DNA from: Clostridia bacterium
GTDB lineage: Bacteria > Bacillota > Clostridia > UMGS1883 > UMGS1540
Length of the DNA: 64,000 nt
Reading direction: 5' to 3'
NCBI GenBank assembly: GCA_017450025.1
Contig: JAFSYJ010000039.1
Span: 150,681-214,680 of the forward strand
Of the stretch, positions 24,041-31,843 are shown in pieces. The notes under the pieces were generated by a model. The model was not told the origin of the DNA. It saw nothing but the letters and a program-made list of their open reading frames with translations, and ran no database searches. Numbering within the stretch: position 1 is the first letter of the stretch; each line of letters begins with the position of its first letter. The translations under genes were made by a program, and so were the position numbers.

Positions 24041-24430
24041 ATGACTGAAAACGAGCGCACAATGCTTATAGAAACGGAACAAAGGTCAAAGTCTAACTCT
24101 CACAGAATTGATAGTATTGAGGAAGATATAAAAGAGATGAAAGAGGAAAATAAGGCTATATACCGAATTGCAACATCTGTTGAGGTAATGGCTGAAAAAC
24201 TCGGCAACATCGAAGAAAAAGTTGATGAAACCAAGCGCAAAGTTGACGAAACTGCCAAGGCTCAGCGAGCTACTGAAGACAGATTTCTACAAAGAGTTGC
24301 TGAAATTGAAAATGCCCCAGCAGTACAGACCGCAAAGAATATCAACGAAATTAAAGTCAAGGTAATCACAGCGATTATTACATTTTTGGTAACTGGTATT
24401 CTTGGTTCTATAATATACTTTGCGAAATAA
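24041..24430 (+). CDS. XhlA-like phage protein (coiled coil plus C-terminal membrane helix)
   Basis: 129 residues. A long coiled coil (~20-95; RIDSIEEDIKEMKEENKA, then NIEEKVDETKRKVDETAK) ends in one membrane helix (~105-126; VITAIITFLVTGILGSII). This is the form of XhlA-type haemolysin or holin partners in phage lysis cassettes. It starts three bases after the previous gene, so they are coupled. Confidence 0.75.
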   Translation: MTENERTMLIETEQRSKSNSHRIDSIEEDIKEMKEENKAIYRIATSVEVMAEKLGNIEEKVDETKRKVDETAKAQRATEDRFLQRVAEIENAPAVQTAKNINEIKVKVITAIITFLVTGILGSIIYFAK

Positions 24431-24436
24431 AAAATG

Positions 24437-24611
24437 AAAAGCAATCCGACCTTGTGTCGCTTATCGACGAACGATAACACGACGCTTCACAGTTCTGCGA
24501 ACTGTTACTTTAACTGTCACTTTGGCTTTAGCCATCATAACCCCTCCCTTCAATATACCACTCTGCTTAGCAGAAAATATTGAAAGGAATATAAATCATC
24601 GGATTGCTTTC
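24437..24611. repeat. 12-bp inverted repeat bracketing the basic-peptide gene, with nested hairpins
   Basis: AAAGCAATCCGA near 24438-24449 and TCGGATTGCTTT at 24599-24610 are inverted. Inside, CTTCAATAT and ATATTGAAAG flank TCTGCTTAGCAGA. This could be two convergent terminators or a structured leader of the minus-strand gene. Confidence 0.6.
24461..24538 (-). CDS. Very basic 25-residue peptide
   Basis: ATG at 24538 follows GGGAGGGGTT. The product, 25 residues, is an alternating Val/Thr/basic pattern (KVTVKVTVRRTVKRRVIVRR) with 10 Lys/Arg. The strong ribosome site and its place between lysis genes and the prophage right end favour a real gene. I recall similar small basic peptides in Clostridial phages, but the role is unknown; nucleic acid or membrane binding is a guess. 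Confidence 0.55.
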   Translation of the reverse strand: MMAKAKVTVKVTVRRTVKRRVIVRR

Positions 24612-24653
24612 CAACATATATTATAACAGAAAAGTTTTATGGGTGTAAAACAT

Positions 24654-24682
24654 TTGACAAACTTATTGTTTCTGAATATAAT
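24654..24682 (+). promoter_or_regulatory. Perfect consensus promoter in the prophage right end
   Basis: TTGACA (24654-24659) and TATAAT (24677-24682), spacer 17 bp. No reading frame follows within 200 bp, so it may make a short RNA or feed into the next promoter region. Confidence 0.7.
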
Positions 24683-24783
24683 ATTAGTAGAGGTTTTATC
24701 GATAATAATATTGATAGAAGATTTTGATTCGCTACCAAAATGAACCTTACAGCGCTTAAAGTTTAAAAACAGCAAAAAATGTA

Positions 24784-24812
24784 TTGACTTTTATATGAAA
24801 ATATGTTATAAT
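24784..24812 (+). promoter_or_regulatory. Promoter of the leader RNA and three-gene operon
   Basis: TTGACT (24784-24789) and TATAAT (24807-24812), spacer 17 bp, upstream of the putative leader. Confidence 0.75.
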
Positions 24813-24818
24813 ATATAT

Positions 24819-24930
24819 GTTGTACTTGTTAGTAAGCACAGTACCTAAGATTCAGGCATATCATAAGTCCTGCGGAGGGAAGATACAATATTGCGAAATG
24901 TATTAGCCCGCCGATTAGGTGGGTTTTTAT
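24819..24930 (+). ncRNA. Candidate leader RNA / attenuator ending in an intrinsic terminator
   Basis: About 110 nt lie between the 24784-24812 promoter and a terminator, CCCGCC-GATTA-GGTGGG-TTTTT (24907-24928). Before the terminator is a GATACA...TGTAT hairpin and a GTCCTGCGGAGGGAAG stretch. The terminator stands 15 bases before the ribosome site of the next gene, so the operon must be read through. I do not recognise the RNA class. It could also be a free small RNA. Confidence 0.55.
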
Positions 24931-24944
24931 ATTGGGAGGAAAAA

Positions 24945-25337
24945 ATGAGTAGCATACGAAAGACATATGGCATAGAATCTCTATACGAATGTTTGCCAAA
25001 ATTTGGGGTATTGCTTGTTACCTTAATTATTGGGTTGGCGTGCGGTTATAAAGATTCTTATGCTTCTTTTTATTTAACAGTAATGGTTCAATCTCTTGCA
25101 AATAGTTATGATTCAGCATCATATTTAAAAGGATATGATATACATATTACTGTGGGCTATGTTCTCGTGTTTATATTTTCGGTAATTGCATTTACGATAG
25201 CAGTTTTACATTTTACTGCTTTTGGGAAAATGTGTGATAACAAGATTTTCGTTATTATAATTGGTATAATACTTAGTGCTCCATTGGTGATTTCTTGTGT
25301 TCAAGCATATTTATTAATAAAAAACAAACAATATTGA
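24945..25337 (+). CDS. Membrane protein, 130 aa (first gene of the right-end operon)
   Basis: ATG at 24945 after GGGAGGA. Three hydrophobic segments are visible (FGVLLVTLIIGLACGY, VGYVLVFIFSVIAFTIAVL, IFVIIIGIILSAPLVI). No family is recognised. It is followed at short spacing by a one-helix membrane protein and a soluble helical protein. Confidence 0.6.
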   Translation: MSSIRKTYGIESLYECLPKFGVLLVTLIIGLACGYKDSYASFYLTVMVQSLANSYDSASYLKGYDIHITVGYVLVFIFSVIAFTIAVLHFTAFGKMCDNKIFVIIIGIILSAPLVISCVQAYLLIKNKQY

Positions 25338-25357
25338 AATAGGAGGATGGTGACATT

Positions 25358-25651
25358 ATGTTGAAATTTATTATATTATGGATAGCAGGACTGATTTTGA
25401 TATCTATAGTTGTAGCTGAGCTCTTATCTCAATTTGTTTTAAAATTCCATTGTAAAAAAACAACATTGGATTTGTCTATTGATGATGACATTGATAAAAA
25501 TTTTGGTAATATGAGAATAGAAAATTATACATTTGCCCCCATGTCATCTTTACAAAAAAGGGGGTCTTGGCGTATTGCTCAAGACCAAGTATTATGTTAT
25601 GATGATTACAAGAGTCTTGAAGCGGAAGAGTACAGAAAGTATTTAAAGTGA
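25358..25651 (+). CDS. Single-pass membrane protein, 97 aa
   Basis: ATG after AGGAGGATG. Residues ~3-24 are a membrane helix (KFIILWIAGLILISIVVAEL); the rest is a charged soluble tail. Second gene of the operon. Unknown function. Confidence 0.6.
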   Translation: MLKFIILWIAGLILISIVVAELLSQFVLKFHCKKTTLDLSIDDDIDKNFGNMRIENYTFAPMSSLQKRGSWRIAQDQVLCYDDYKSLEAEEYRKYLK

Positions 25652-25659
25652 GGATTTAG

Positions 25660-26220
25660 ATGAATCAAGTAGATATATTGAGAGAATTAAACTCAGAAAA
25701 AAACCTAAAGAAATTAAGCGAGCTTGGCGAACTTCATATTCTCACTAAACATTATTTATTGCTTGCTGAAGAATTATCTGAAGATGGAATTTCTTTTTTG
25801 CAACCACTAAAGGAACACCGTGATGCGTATGACCATTTTATGCGAATATTTGCTTTACCGCACAGAAATGAGCAGGAGTTTGGCAAAAATTTTGATGTAG
25901 TCAAGTATATTGAAGAAAACGTAAGCAAGGCTTACGGGCATGAATATCGTGCTTTTTTTGATACTGCTGATTGGTTGACATTTATATGTCGTAAATATAT
26001 ACGACAAGCCTTAAGTTATCATTCAATTAAAAAACGATATGAAAATGATTATAAAGATTATAACGATATAAAGTCGATTATAAATGATATCCCCTATAAA
26101 ATAGCTAAATATAGGGAGCAGAAAGATATTAGTGATAACAATGTAATTAAGGAAGTGTATAAATATAAAGATACATTAGAAGAGTTGTTAAAGATATATA
26201 AGCGTATTAAGGATATGTAA
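25660..26220 (+). CDS. Soluble helical protein, 186 aa, unknown
   Basis: ATG after GAGG, 8 bases past the previous stop. It is helix-rich and charged, with regular Tyr/Lys/Glu (YHSIKKRYENDYKDYNDIKS) and no known motif. Third gene of the right-end operon. Possible partner of the two membrane proteins; a superinfection-exclusion or similar lysogen function is speculative. Confidence 0.6.
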   Translation: MNQVDILRELNSEKNLKKLSELGELHILTKHYLLLAEELSEDGISFLQPLKEHRDAYDHFMRIFALPHRNEQEFGKNFDVVKYIEENVSKAYGHEYRAFFDTADWLTFICRKYIRQALSYHSIKKRYENDYKDYNDIKSIINDIPYKIAKYREQKDISDNNVIKEVYKYKDTLEELLKIYKRIKDM

Positions 26221-26460
26221 AGAGAGCCAATCTGTCAGAGTCAGACGGCTCACTTTTTTTCTGTCGGAATAGAGACTTTAAACCTTCATCAAGTGCAGAT
26301 GTAAACTGCTAAAAAACAAATAAAGGGACTTCTGTTTTTACACAGACAGTCCCAAAATTTTTGCCGAGTGAGGCGGCTGTTTTTATTTATGAAAGAATAG
26401 TTTTATATAAACAAAAAAAGACAGACCAGTTGATTAAACCAGTCTGCCTTTATTTTTTGC
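26221..26460. terminator. Cluster of three hairpin terminators at the prophage right end
   Basis: GAGCC...GGCTC then a T run (about 26222-26260); GGGACT...AGTCCC then AAAATTTTT (about 26326-26360); and CAGACCAG...CTGGTCTG-type stem with A and T runs on either side (about 26420-26455). The cluster insulates the operon from lysS. Confidence 0.65.
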
Positions 26461-26581
26461 TTCATACTTGTATTATGAGCTTTAGTCATTTTTAGTAAAT
26501 TTTTAGTAAAGTAATGATTAAAATTTTTAAAATCACAACATATTGTTTGATTATGCTGATATAGCATACTACATATTGCGT

Positions 26582-26611
26582 TTTATTTCTCTATCGGCTT
26601 CATTGTCGGGA
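26582..26611. repeat. Attachment site copy C, the functional lysS 3' end
   Basis: Overlaps the last codons of lysS; minus strand encodes PTMKPIEK-stop. It matches copy B at 27 of 30 positions. Integration here rebuilds the end of lysS, which explains the intact gene. Confidence 0.82.
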
Positions 26612-28073
26612 AGAGCAGCACATCTCTTATCGAGTACGAATCGGTGAGGAGCATTACGAGTCTATCGATGCCGATGCCGAGTCCGCCTGTGGGAGGCATA
26701 CCGTACTCGAGGGCGTTGATATAGTCGGTGTCCATCATATTGGCTTCTTCGTCGCCCTTTTCGCGTGCTTCAACCTGCTTTTCAAAGCGGTATTTCTGGT
26801 CTATCGGGTCGTTAAGCTCGGAGAACGCGTTGCCGTATTCTCTGCCCATAATAAAGAACTCAAAGCGTTCTGTCAGGCGCGGGTCAGACGGCTTTCTCTT
26901 AGCGAGGGGCGATACCTCAACGGGATAGTCGATTACAAATGTCGGCTGAACAAGCTTGTCCTCAACGAGTTCCTCAAACGCGAGGCTGATGCATTCGCCT
27001 CTTACGGGCTCGCCTTCAAGCTCGATGCCTGCATTTTTGAGTGCGGCTCTTGCTTCGTCGTCAGTTTCGATTGTGTTAAAGTCAATGCCGCCGTACTTTT
27101 TGACAGCGTCAATCATTGAAATTCTCTCCCAGCCCTTGCCGAGATGCAGCTCCGTACCCTGATATGTCACATCTGTTGTGCCGAGAACTTTTTCGCACAC
27201 ATAGCCTATCATATCCTCGGTAATGTCCATCATACCGTGGTAATCTGTAAACGCCTCGTAAAGCTCGATAGTTGTAAATTCGGGGTTATGCTTTATATCC
27301 ATACCCTCGTTGCGGAATATTCTGCCTATCTCGTAAACCTTTTCAAGTCCGCCGACGATAAGCCTTTTGAGGTGCAATTCCGTCGCAATTCTCAAATACA
27401 TATCAATATCGAGAGTATTGTGATGCGTGATAAAAGGTCTTGCAGCCGCTCCGCCGGGGATAGTGTTCAGGATAGGAGTTTCAACCTCAATATATCCCTT
27501 GGCGTCGAGGAAGTCTCGGATATATTTGATAATTTTGCTTCGGATTATAAATGTCTTTTTAACATCGGGGTTTACGATAAGGTCAACATATCTCTGGCGG
27601 TAACGAAGCTCCTGATCGCGCAGTCCGTGAAACTTTTCGGGCAGGGGCTGCAGTGATTTAGCCAAAAGTGTTATGCTGTCGGCGTGGATAGAAGTCTCGC
27701 CTGTTTTGGTCTTGAACACCTTGCCGCGTATGCCGACAATATCGCCGATGTCAAACTTTTTGAAGTCCTTATAAGGCTCTTCGCCCACGCAGTCGCGCGC
27801 AACATAGGACTGTATCTGACCTTCTCTGTCCTGAATATGGCAAAACGAAGCCTTGCCCATAATGCGCTTTGACATAAGTCTGCCTGCGACTGAAACCTCT
27901 TTATCCTCGTATTCTTCGTAGTTTTCCAAAATTCCTGCGCTTGTCGCATCCCTGTCGTACTTCATAATCTGAAACGGGTCACGGCCGCTCTCCTGAAGGT
28001 CTTTAAGTTTATCTCTGCGGATTTTTAAAATTTCGTTCAAATCCTGCTGAATATTTTTATTTTCTTCACTCAT
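26583..28073 (-). CDS. lysS: Lysyl-tRNA synthetase, class II
   Basis: 496 residues, normal length. An OB-fold anticodon domain (~60-150; [20 protein letters not shown]) precedes the class II catalytic core, with motif 2 in [20 protein letters not shown] and motif 3 in [14 protein letters not shown]. It charges tRNA-Lys with lysine. ATG at 28073 follows GGGAGGA; the ORF could start earlier but lacks support. Its last residues come from the element-borne att copy, so two elements have used this gene as an integration site. Confidence 0.95.
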   Translation of the reverse strand: MSEENKNIQQDLNEILKIRRDKLKDLQESGRDPFQIMKYDRDATSAGILENYEEYEDKEVSVAGRLMSKRIMGKASFCHIQDREGQIQSYVARDCVGEEPYKDFKKFDIGDIVGIRGKVFKTKTGETSIHADSITLLAKSLQPLPEKFHGLRDQELRYRQRYVDLIVNPDVKKTFIIRSKIIKYIRDFLDAKGYIEVETPILNTIPGGAAARPFITHHNTLDIDMYLRIATELHLKRLIVGGLEKVYEIGRIFRNEGMDIKHNPEFTTIELYEAFTDYHGMMDITEDMIGYVCEKVLGTTDVTYQGTELHLGKGWERISMIDAVKKYGGIDFNTIETDDEARAALKNAGIELEGEPVRGECISLAFEELVEDKLVQPTFVIDYPVEVSPLAKRKPSDPRLTERFEFFIMGREYGNAFSELNDPIDQKYRFEKQVEAREKGDEEANMMDTDYINALEYGMPPTGGLGIGIDRLVMLLTDSYSIRDVLLFPTMKPIEK

Positions 28074-28186
28074 CTGATGTTCCTCCCAAGTACATACTTC
28101 CATAATTATACATCAAATAGCGATGTGTTGTCAATAGGTATAAATTTGATTTTAACGGACAAAATACAAGCAAAAGGAGAAATATT

Positions 28187-28540
28187 ATGAACTACTTAAA
28201 TGCTTTTTGGGTTGGCGGACTTATTTGCGCCATCGGACAGATTTTAATTGACAAAACAAAGCTCACGCCTGCGAGAATTCTTGTTTCGTTTGTGTGCATC
28301 GGGGCGTTTTTGTCGCTTGTCGGGGTTTATAAGCCGTTTGTTGAATACGCAGGGGCAGGTGCGTCTGTGCCTATACTCGGGTTTGGACATTCGCTGTTTC
28401 AGGGCATTGTAAAGTCGATAGAAGAAGACGGTTTTATCGGAATTTTAAAAGGCGGTCTCGCCGCGGTGTCGGCAGGTCTGACGGCGGTGATACTGTTTGG
28501 ATTTTTGGCAGGGCTGATTTTTAAGCCAAAGACAAAATAA
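28187..28540 (+). CDS. spoVAE: SpoVAE-like stage V sporulation protein
   Basis: 117 residues with several membrane segments (AFWVGGLICAIGQILIDKTK and GLAAVSAGLTAVILFGFLAG). The start LNAFWVGGLICAIGQILIDK is typical of the SpoVAE/SpoVAEB subunit of the dipicolinic acid channel. In many genomes it sits with spoVAC and spoVAD; here it stands alone. ATG follows AAAGGAG. It would act in the forespore inner membrane during sporulation or germination. Confidence 0.85.
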   Translation: MNYLNAFWVGGLICAIGQILIDKTKLTPARILVSFVCIGAFLSLVGVYKPFVEYAGAGASVPILGFGHSLFQGIVKSIEEDGFIGILKGGLAAVSAGLTAVILFGFLAGLIFKPKTK

Positions 28541-28571
28541 AAAACGGGCAAATAGCAATTTGTCCGTTTAA
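28541..28571. terminator. Terminator after spoVAE-like gene
   Basis: AACGGGCAAAT pairs with ATTTGTCCGTT, with a short loop and AT tract. Confidence 0.7.
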
Positions 28572-28582
28572 TTATTATTCTA

Positions 28583-29683
28583 TCAATCGCTCAAGTCCGA
28601 ATCGAGAATTACATCGAATTTATAATCGGGGTACTTCATTTGCATTTCCGCGACGATTTCAGAGCGTACCTGTTCGGCGTTTTCCTTAAAGTCCACGATA
28701 ATATCAAACATAACCCTTTTATGCTCCCTGTCGCCGTAAAATCCGTGCGTTTGGAGAATTTCGGGGCGCTGTGCCTCGATTTTTGCAAGTGTTTTCTTCA
28801 TCTCGGCAAATTCGTCCTCGGAGTTATTTGTCGCATAGATGCCGACAGTTAAGACAACGCCGTACTTTATGTATATTTCCTCGGCAATACGCCTTGTGAG
28901 TATGTGTATTGCACGCGCGGACATATCGTCGGGCAGTTCTATATGGATAGAGCCTATTATCTGCGTCGGGCCGTAGTTGTGCAGCGAAATGTCGTAAACT
29001 CCGCGCACGCCGTCAAACTGCATAACCCTTTCTTTAATATCTTTTACGAGGTCGCCGTCAGCACGCGAGCCTATGATAGACGAAAGCGTATCAGCGAGAA
29101 TCTCAAGCCCTGATTTGATGATAAAGAGCGAGATTATTGCGCCCAGGATGCCTTCAAGCCCTACGCCAAACGCCATATTGATAATCGCCGCAACGAATGT
29201 TGCAATCGAAATCACCGCGTCAAAAAATGCGTCTGTTCCCGATGCTATAAGAGAGCCTGAGTTAAGCTCCTCGCCCTTCTTTTTTACATATTTGCCGCAA
29301 AAGAACTTTGCAACTACCGCTCCTGCGACAACAACAAGCGACGCGGCGGTGTAATACACGGGCTCGGGATGGAATATATTTACGATTGATTCCTTAAGAG
29401 AGCTGATACCTGCAAAAAGCATAATGACGGCGATAAGAACGCTTGTGAGGTACTCTATTCTGCCGTGACCGTATGGGTGCTTTTTGTCGGGCTTTCTGCC
29501 TGCGAGCTTTGTGCCGATTATCGTTATGACCGATGAAAGCGCGTCTGACAGGTTGTTTACGGCGTCAAGAATTATGGCGATGGAGTTTGCCAAAAGCCCC
29601 ACTATCATTTTAAAAATCACGAGAACGATATTAACTGCGATGCCGATAAGACTTGTGCGGATAATTTTTTTATTTCTGCTCAT
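28583..29683 (-). CDS. Cation diffusion facilitator (CDF) family metal transporter
   Basis: 366 residues. Six membrane segments span ~10-205, with metal-site motifs DAVNNLSDALSS and HPYGHGRIEYL. A soluble C-terminal domain (~210-290) is the CDF dimerisation domain; the last ~70 residues extend it (ERKRVMFDIIVDF-like). The family exports divalent metals such as Zn, Fe or Mn by proton antiport. The metal cannot be set from sequence. ATG follows GAGGGT. It overlaps nothing and stands alone on the minus strand. Confidence 0.88.
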   Translation of the reverse strand: MSRNKKIIRTSLIGIAVNIVLVIFKMIVGLLANSIAIILDAVNNLSDALSSVITIIGTKLAGRKPDKKHPYGHGRIEYLTSVLIAVIMLFAGISSLKESIVNIFHPEPVYYTAASLVVVAGAVVAKFFCGKYVKKKGEELNSGSLIASGTDAFFDAVISIATFVAAIINMAFGVGLEGILGAIISLFIIKSGLEILADTLSSIIGSRADGDLVKDIKERVMQFDGVRGVYDISLHNYGPTQIIGSIHIELPDDMSARAIHILTRRIAEEIYIKYGVVLTVGIYATNNSEDEFAEMKKTLAKIEAQRPEILQTHGFYGDREHKRVMFDIIVDFKENAEQVRSEIVAEMQMKYPDYKFDVILDSDLSD

Positions 29684-29693
29684 AACAATACCC

Positions 29694-29948
29694 TCAACTG
29701 CACTTCGAGTATGCTTCTCTGACCGCTATTGCGAGCTGGTCCGCGCACGAAGTAGGTTTAAAGCCGCAGGTATTGCCGCGCAGCTTTGATTCTATCTGTT
29801 CAACGGTCATACCGTCGACAAGCTTTGATATTGCCTTGAGATTGCCGTTGCATCCGCCTGTAAAATTTATGTTTGACACAACATCTCCGTCAATATCAAA
29901 ATCTATCTGCATTGAGCAGACGCCTTTTGTTTTATAGGAATACTTCAT
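29694..29948 (-). CDS. TSCPD-domain protein, 84 aa
   Basis: 84 residues from ATG 29948, which is 9 bases after AAAGGAG. Cys residues occur at KGVCSMQ, TGGCNGN and GNTCGFKPTSCADQ. This spacing fits the small TSCPD family (TIGR03905 type), related to the C-terminal part of class II ribonucleotide reductases. The role of the standalone form is unknown. It lies 10 bp upstream of the CDF gene on the same strand and may be cotranscribed with it. Confidence 0.75.
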   Translation of the reverse strand: MKYSYKTKGVCSMQIDFDIDGDVVSNINFTGGCNGNLKAISKLVDGMTVEQIESKLRGNTCGFKPTSCADQLAIAVREAYSKCS

Positions 29949-30071
29949 CTTTTGCATCTCCTTTAACGGACAAAAATAATTACTCAAATTATAACACTCC
30001 CCTCTGTTTTTTGTCAAGGAATATAAATTAAAATTATGAATACAATATTATATGAAAGGAAGTGTAAAGTC

Positions 30072-30542
30072 GTGAAAAAATGGATTGTTCCGGCTATATT
30101 TATTATTTTGCCTCTTGTTTTGGGGTTTGCGGTATCGGTGCCGATTGATATTAAAGAGATATACGCACCTCTTGCAAAGCCGCCTTTATCGCCGCCGCCC
30201 ACTCTGTTCCCTATCGTATGGACAGTACTTTATCTTTTGATGGGTATTGGCTCGTACCTTGCGTATAAGTCCGCTCCCGACAGGGGCATAAGACCTGCCG
30301 AAATTTTAAAGCCGTACATCATTCAGCTTATATTTAACCTCTTGTGGACGCCTGTGTTCTTCGGCTCGCAGATGTTTTTGACAGGCTCCGTTATAAGCGT
30401 TTTGATAATAGTATTCCTTATATGGACAATGGCGTCGTTTGCGCGCGTCAATAAAACCGCGGCGTATCTGCAAATCCCGTATCTTATATGGTCGGTGTTT
30501 GCGTCTTATCTGAGCTTTGGCATATACTTTTTAAACAGATGA
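30072..30542 (+). CDS. tspO: TspO/MBR-family membrane protein
   Basis: 156 residues, five membrane helices. LAKPPLSPPPTLFPIVWTVL and FNLLWTPVFFGSQM are the family's Trp- and Pro-rich motifs. TspO proteins bind porphyrins and cholesterol-like ligands; the cellular job in Clostridia is unclear. GTG at 30072 is chosen since AAAGGAAG is 9 bases upstream; the ATG at 30036 lacks a ribosome site. Its end overlaps the convergent amidase by 12 bp. Confidence 0.9.
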   Translation: MKKWIVPAIFIILPLVLGFAVSVPIDIKEIYAPLAKPPLSPPPTLFPIVWTVLYLLMGIGSYLAYKSAPDRGIRPAEILKPYIIQLIFNLLWTPVFFGSQMFLTGSVISVLIIVFLIWTMASFARVNKTAAYLQIPYLIWSVFASYLSFGIYFLNR

Positions 30543-31193
30543 CATATTTCTGATGCGGTTTACCGCCTTACGCGCGAGCCAATAGGCGTTTTGGTCGTCT
30601 GCAAGCTTTTTAAGCCACAGCTTTTTATCGGAAATCACGCCCAGTTCGGCAAGCTCCCAAACAATGTCGTTTACGCTTACAAGCTCGGTCATTTCTATCA
30701 TCTCCTTAAATCTTTCCCACTGCTCCGCGCTGTTTACGAACGGTGCGGGGCAAATTTTATTCCACACATCGTAGTGTCGGATAACATTTTGGGGCGGAAT
30801 ATCATACTTTTTCATAAGCTCCCTGACGAGGTTTGCCGCGTTTTTGACTGTTTCTTCCTTAAAGTACCAGCCGCCGTCTGCGGCAGGTCTGCCGCCTCCG
30901 TTTTTGTTGCGCGAGCACAGCTCGACCGAAATCGAATTGGCGTTGCGACATTCGGGGTGCTTATAGATTTTTGTACCGCCCACCGCCCACGCGGTGTCAA
31001 AGTCAGGAACGCTCTGCCAGACTTCGTTTTCGTCAACAAAGTAGTGCGCCGAGGCGGACACGGCATTATTTGCGTAGTAATCAACATTATTTTTTGCCGT
31101 GTCGCCGTTTCCTGCCGTATAGTGAATGACGATATATTTTATTTTGTCCGTGCGGCCTTTGCGGTAGTTTGCCTTGTTGCACTCTTTAAACAT
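30531..31193 (-). CDS. Phage-type N-acetylmuramoyl-L-alanine amidase (endolysin)
   Basis: 220 residues. An Amidase_2 fold covers ~20-165, with zinc-ligand candidates in IKYIVIHYTAGNGD, SASAHYFVDENE and RHYDVWNKICPAPF. The last ~50 residues are a short helical tail (YWLARKAVNRIRNM). It is the last gene of the podovirus-like cluster and follows the holin, overlapping its end by 8 bp. It would cut peptidoglycan for lysis. Confidence 0.9.
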   Translation of the reverse strand: MFKECNKANYRKGRTDKIKYIVIHYTAGNGDTAKNNVDYYANNAVSASAHYFVDENEVWQSVPDFDTAWAVGGTKIYKHPECRNANSISVELCSRNKNGGGRPAADGGWYFKEETVKNAANLVRELMKKYDIPPQNVIRHYDVWNKICPAPFVNSAEQWERFKEMIEMTELVSVNDIVWELAELGVISDKKLWLKKLADDQNAYWLARKAVNRIRNMSSV

Positions 31194-31605
31194 CTTTGCC
31201 GCCTTTCTTTAAAAGCTCAATAGCGTTTTCAACAGCAGGCGAGGTTATGCCCATTAAAGCGGCGTTTTCGACTATCGAGATAAGCTCGTTTGCCATAAAG
31301 CCCACGATGACCGCCGTTCTTATAAAGTGCGTGCCGAGGTACAAATCGAGCATATTGCCGATAACGACAAAAAGAAGTATCTCGATTTTGCGGCACAGAC
31401 CGCGAAAGCTTTCCTTAGAGCTGAGCGCGCCGTTTTCGGTCTTACTGCTTTTTTTGAACACCGCCGCGAGGATAACCCCCGAAATAAAGTCAACGCCGAT
31501 AAACGCCAAAAGCGTTATGAGGTCGCTGCTCCAACCTCCGAAAAGGAACGCCGCCGCTCCGCCGAGCGCGCCTGCCAAAGTGCAAATAATGTCCTTAAAA
31601 TTCAT
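31186..31605 (-). CDS. Phage holin (holin-4/TcdE-type)
   Basis: 139 residues from ATG 31605 after GAAGAGGAAGG. Three or four membrane segments (TLAGALGGAAAFLFGG, LLAFIGVDFISGVILAAV, ILLFVVIGNMLDLYLG) and the FKKSSKTENGALSSKESFRG loop are typical of the TcdE/holin-4-like family. It opens the membrane for the amidase encoded next. The ORF could start at 31752 but this would overlap the previous gene out of frame. Confidence 0.85.
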   Translation of the reverse strand: MNFKDIICTLAGALGGAAAFLFGGWSSDLITLLAFIGVDFISGVILAAVFKKSSKTENGALSSKESFRGLCRKIEILLFVVIGNMLDLYLGTHFIRTAVIVGFMANELISIVENAALMGITSPAVENAIELLKKGGKDV

Positions 31606-31828
31606 CGTAACCTTCCTCTTCCTCAAGTCCGTCTGCAAAGCCGCGCTCCGTGACTTCCGTATAGTCATATTCGCCTTCGCCTGCATCAAGCGCGGGCGTT
31701 TCGTACCATTCGTCTTCATCTGCGCCCTCCGCAAGATATACCCTTGTTCCAAAGGTCTCGCCGTTTGTCAGCAAAAAGCCGTTTTCGGCATAAAGTGCGG
31801 TGTAATCGCCTGTTTTTGTTTTTATCAT
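31595..31828 (-). CDS. Small acidic phage protein, 77 aa
   Basis: 77 residues, strongly acidic end (LEEEEGYDEF). Overlaps the start of the holin gene by 11 bp, so translation is coupled. No recognised motif; small acidic proteins are common before holins. Confidence 0.6.
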   Translation of the reverse strand: MIKTKTGDYTALYAENGFLLTNGETFGTRVYLAEGADEDEWYETPALDAGEGEYDYTEVTERGFADGLEEEEGYDEF

Positions 31829-31843
31829 TTCGGCATTCCCCCC

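Noticed and set aside
24819-24930. Type III toxin-antitoxin RNA upstream of 24945
   Set aside because: The leader has no tandem repeats, and the downstream proteins are membrane proteins rather than an endoribonuclease.
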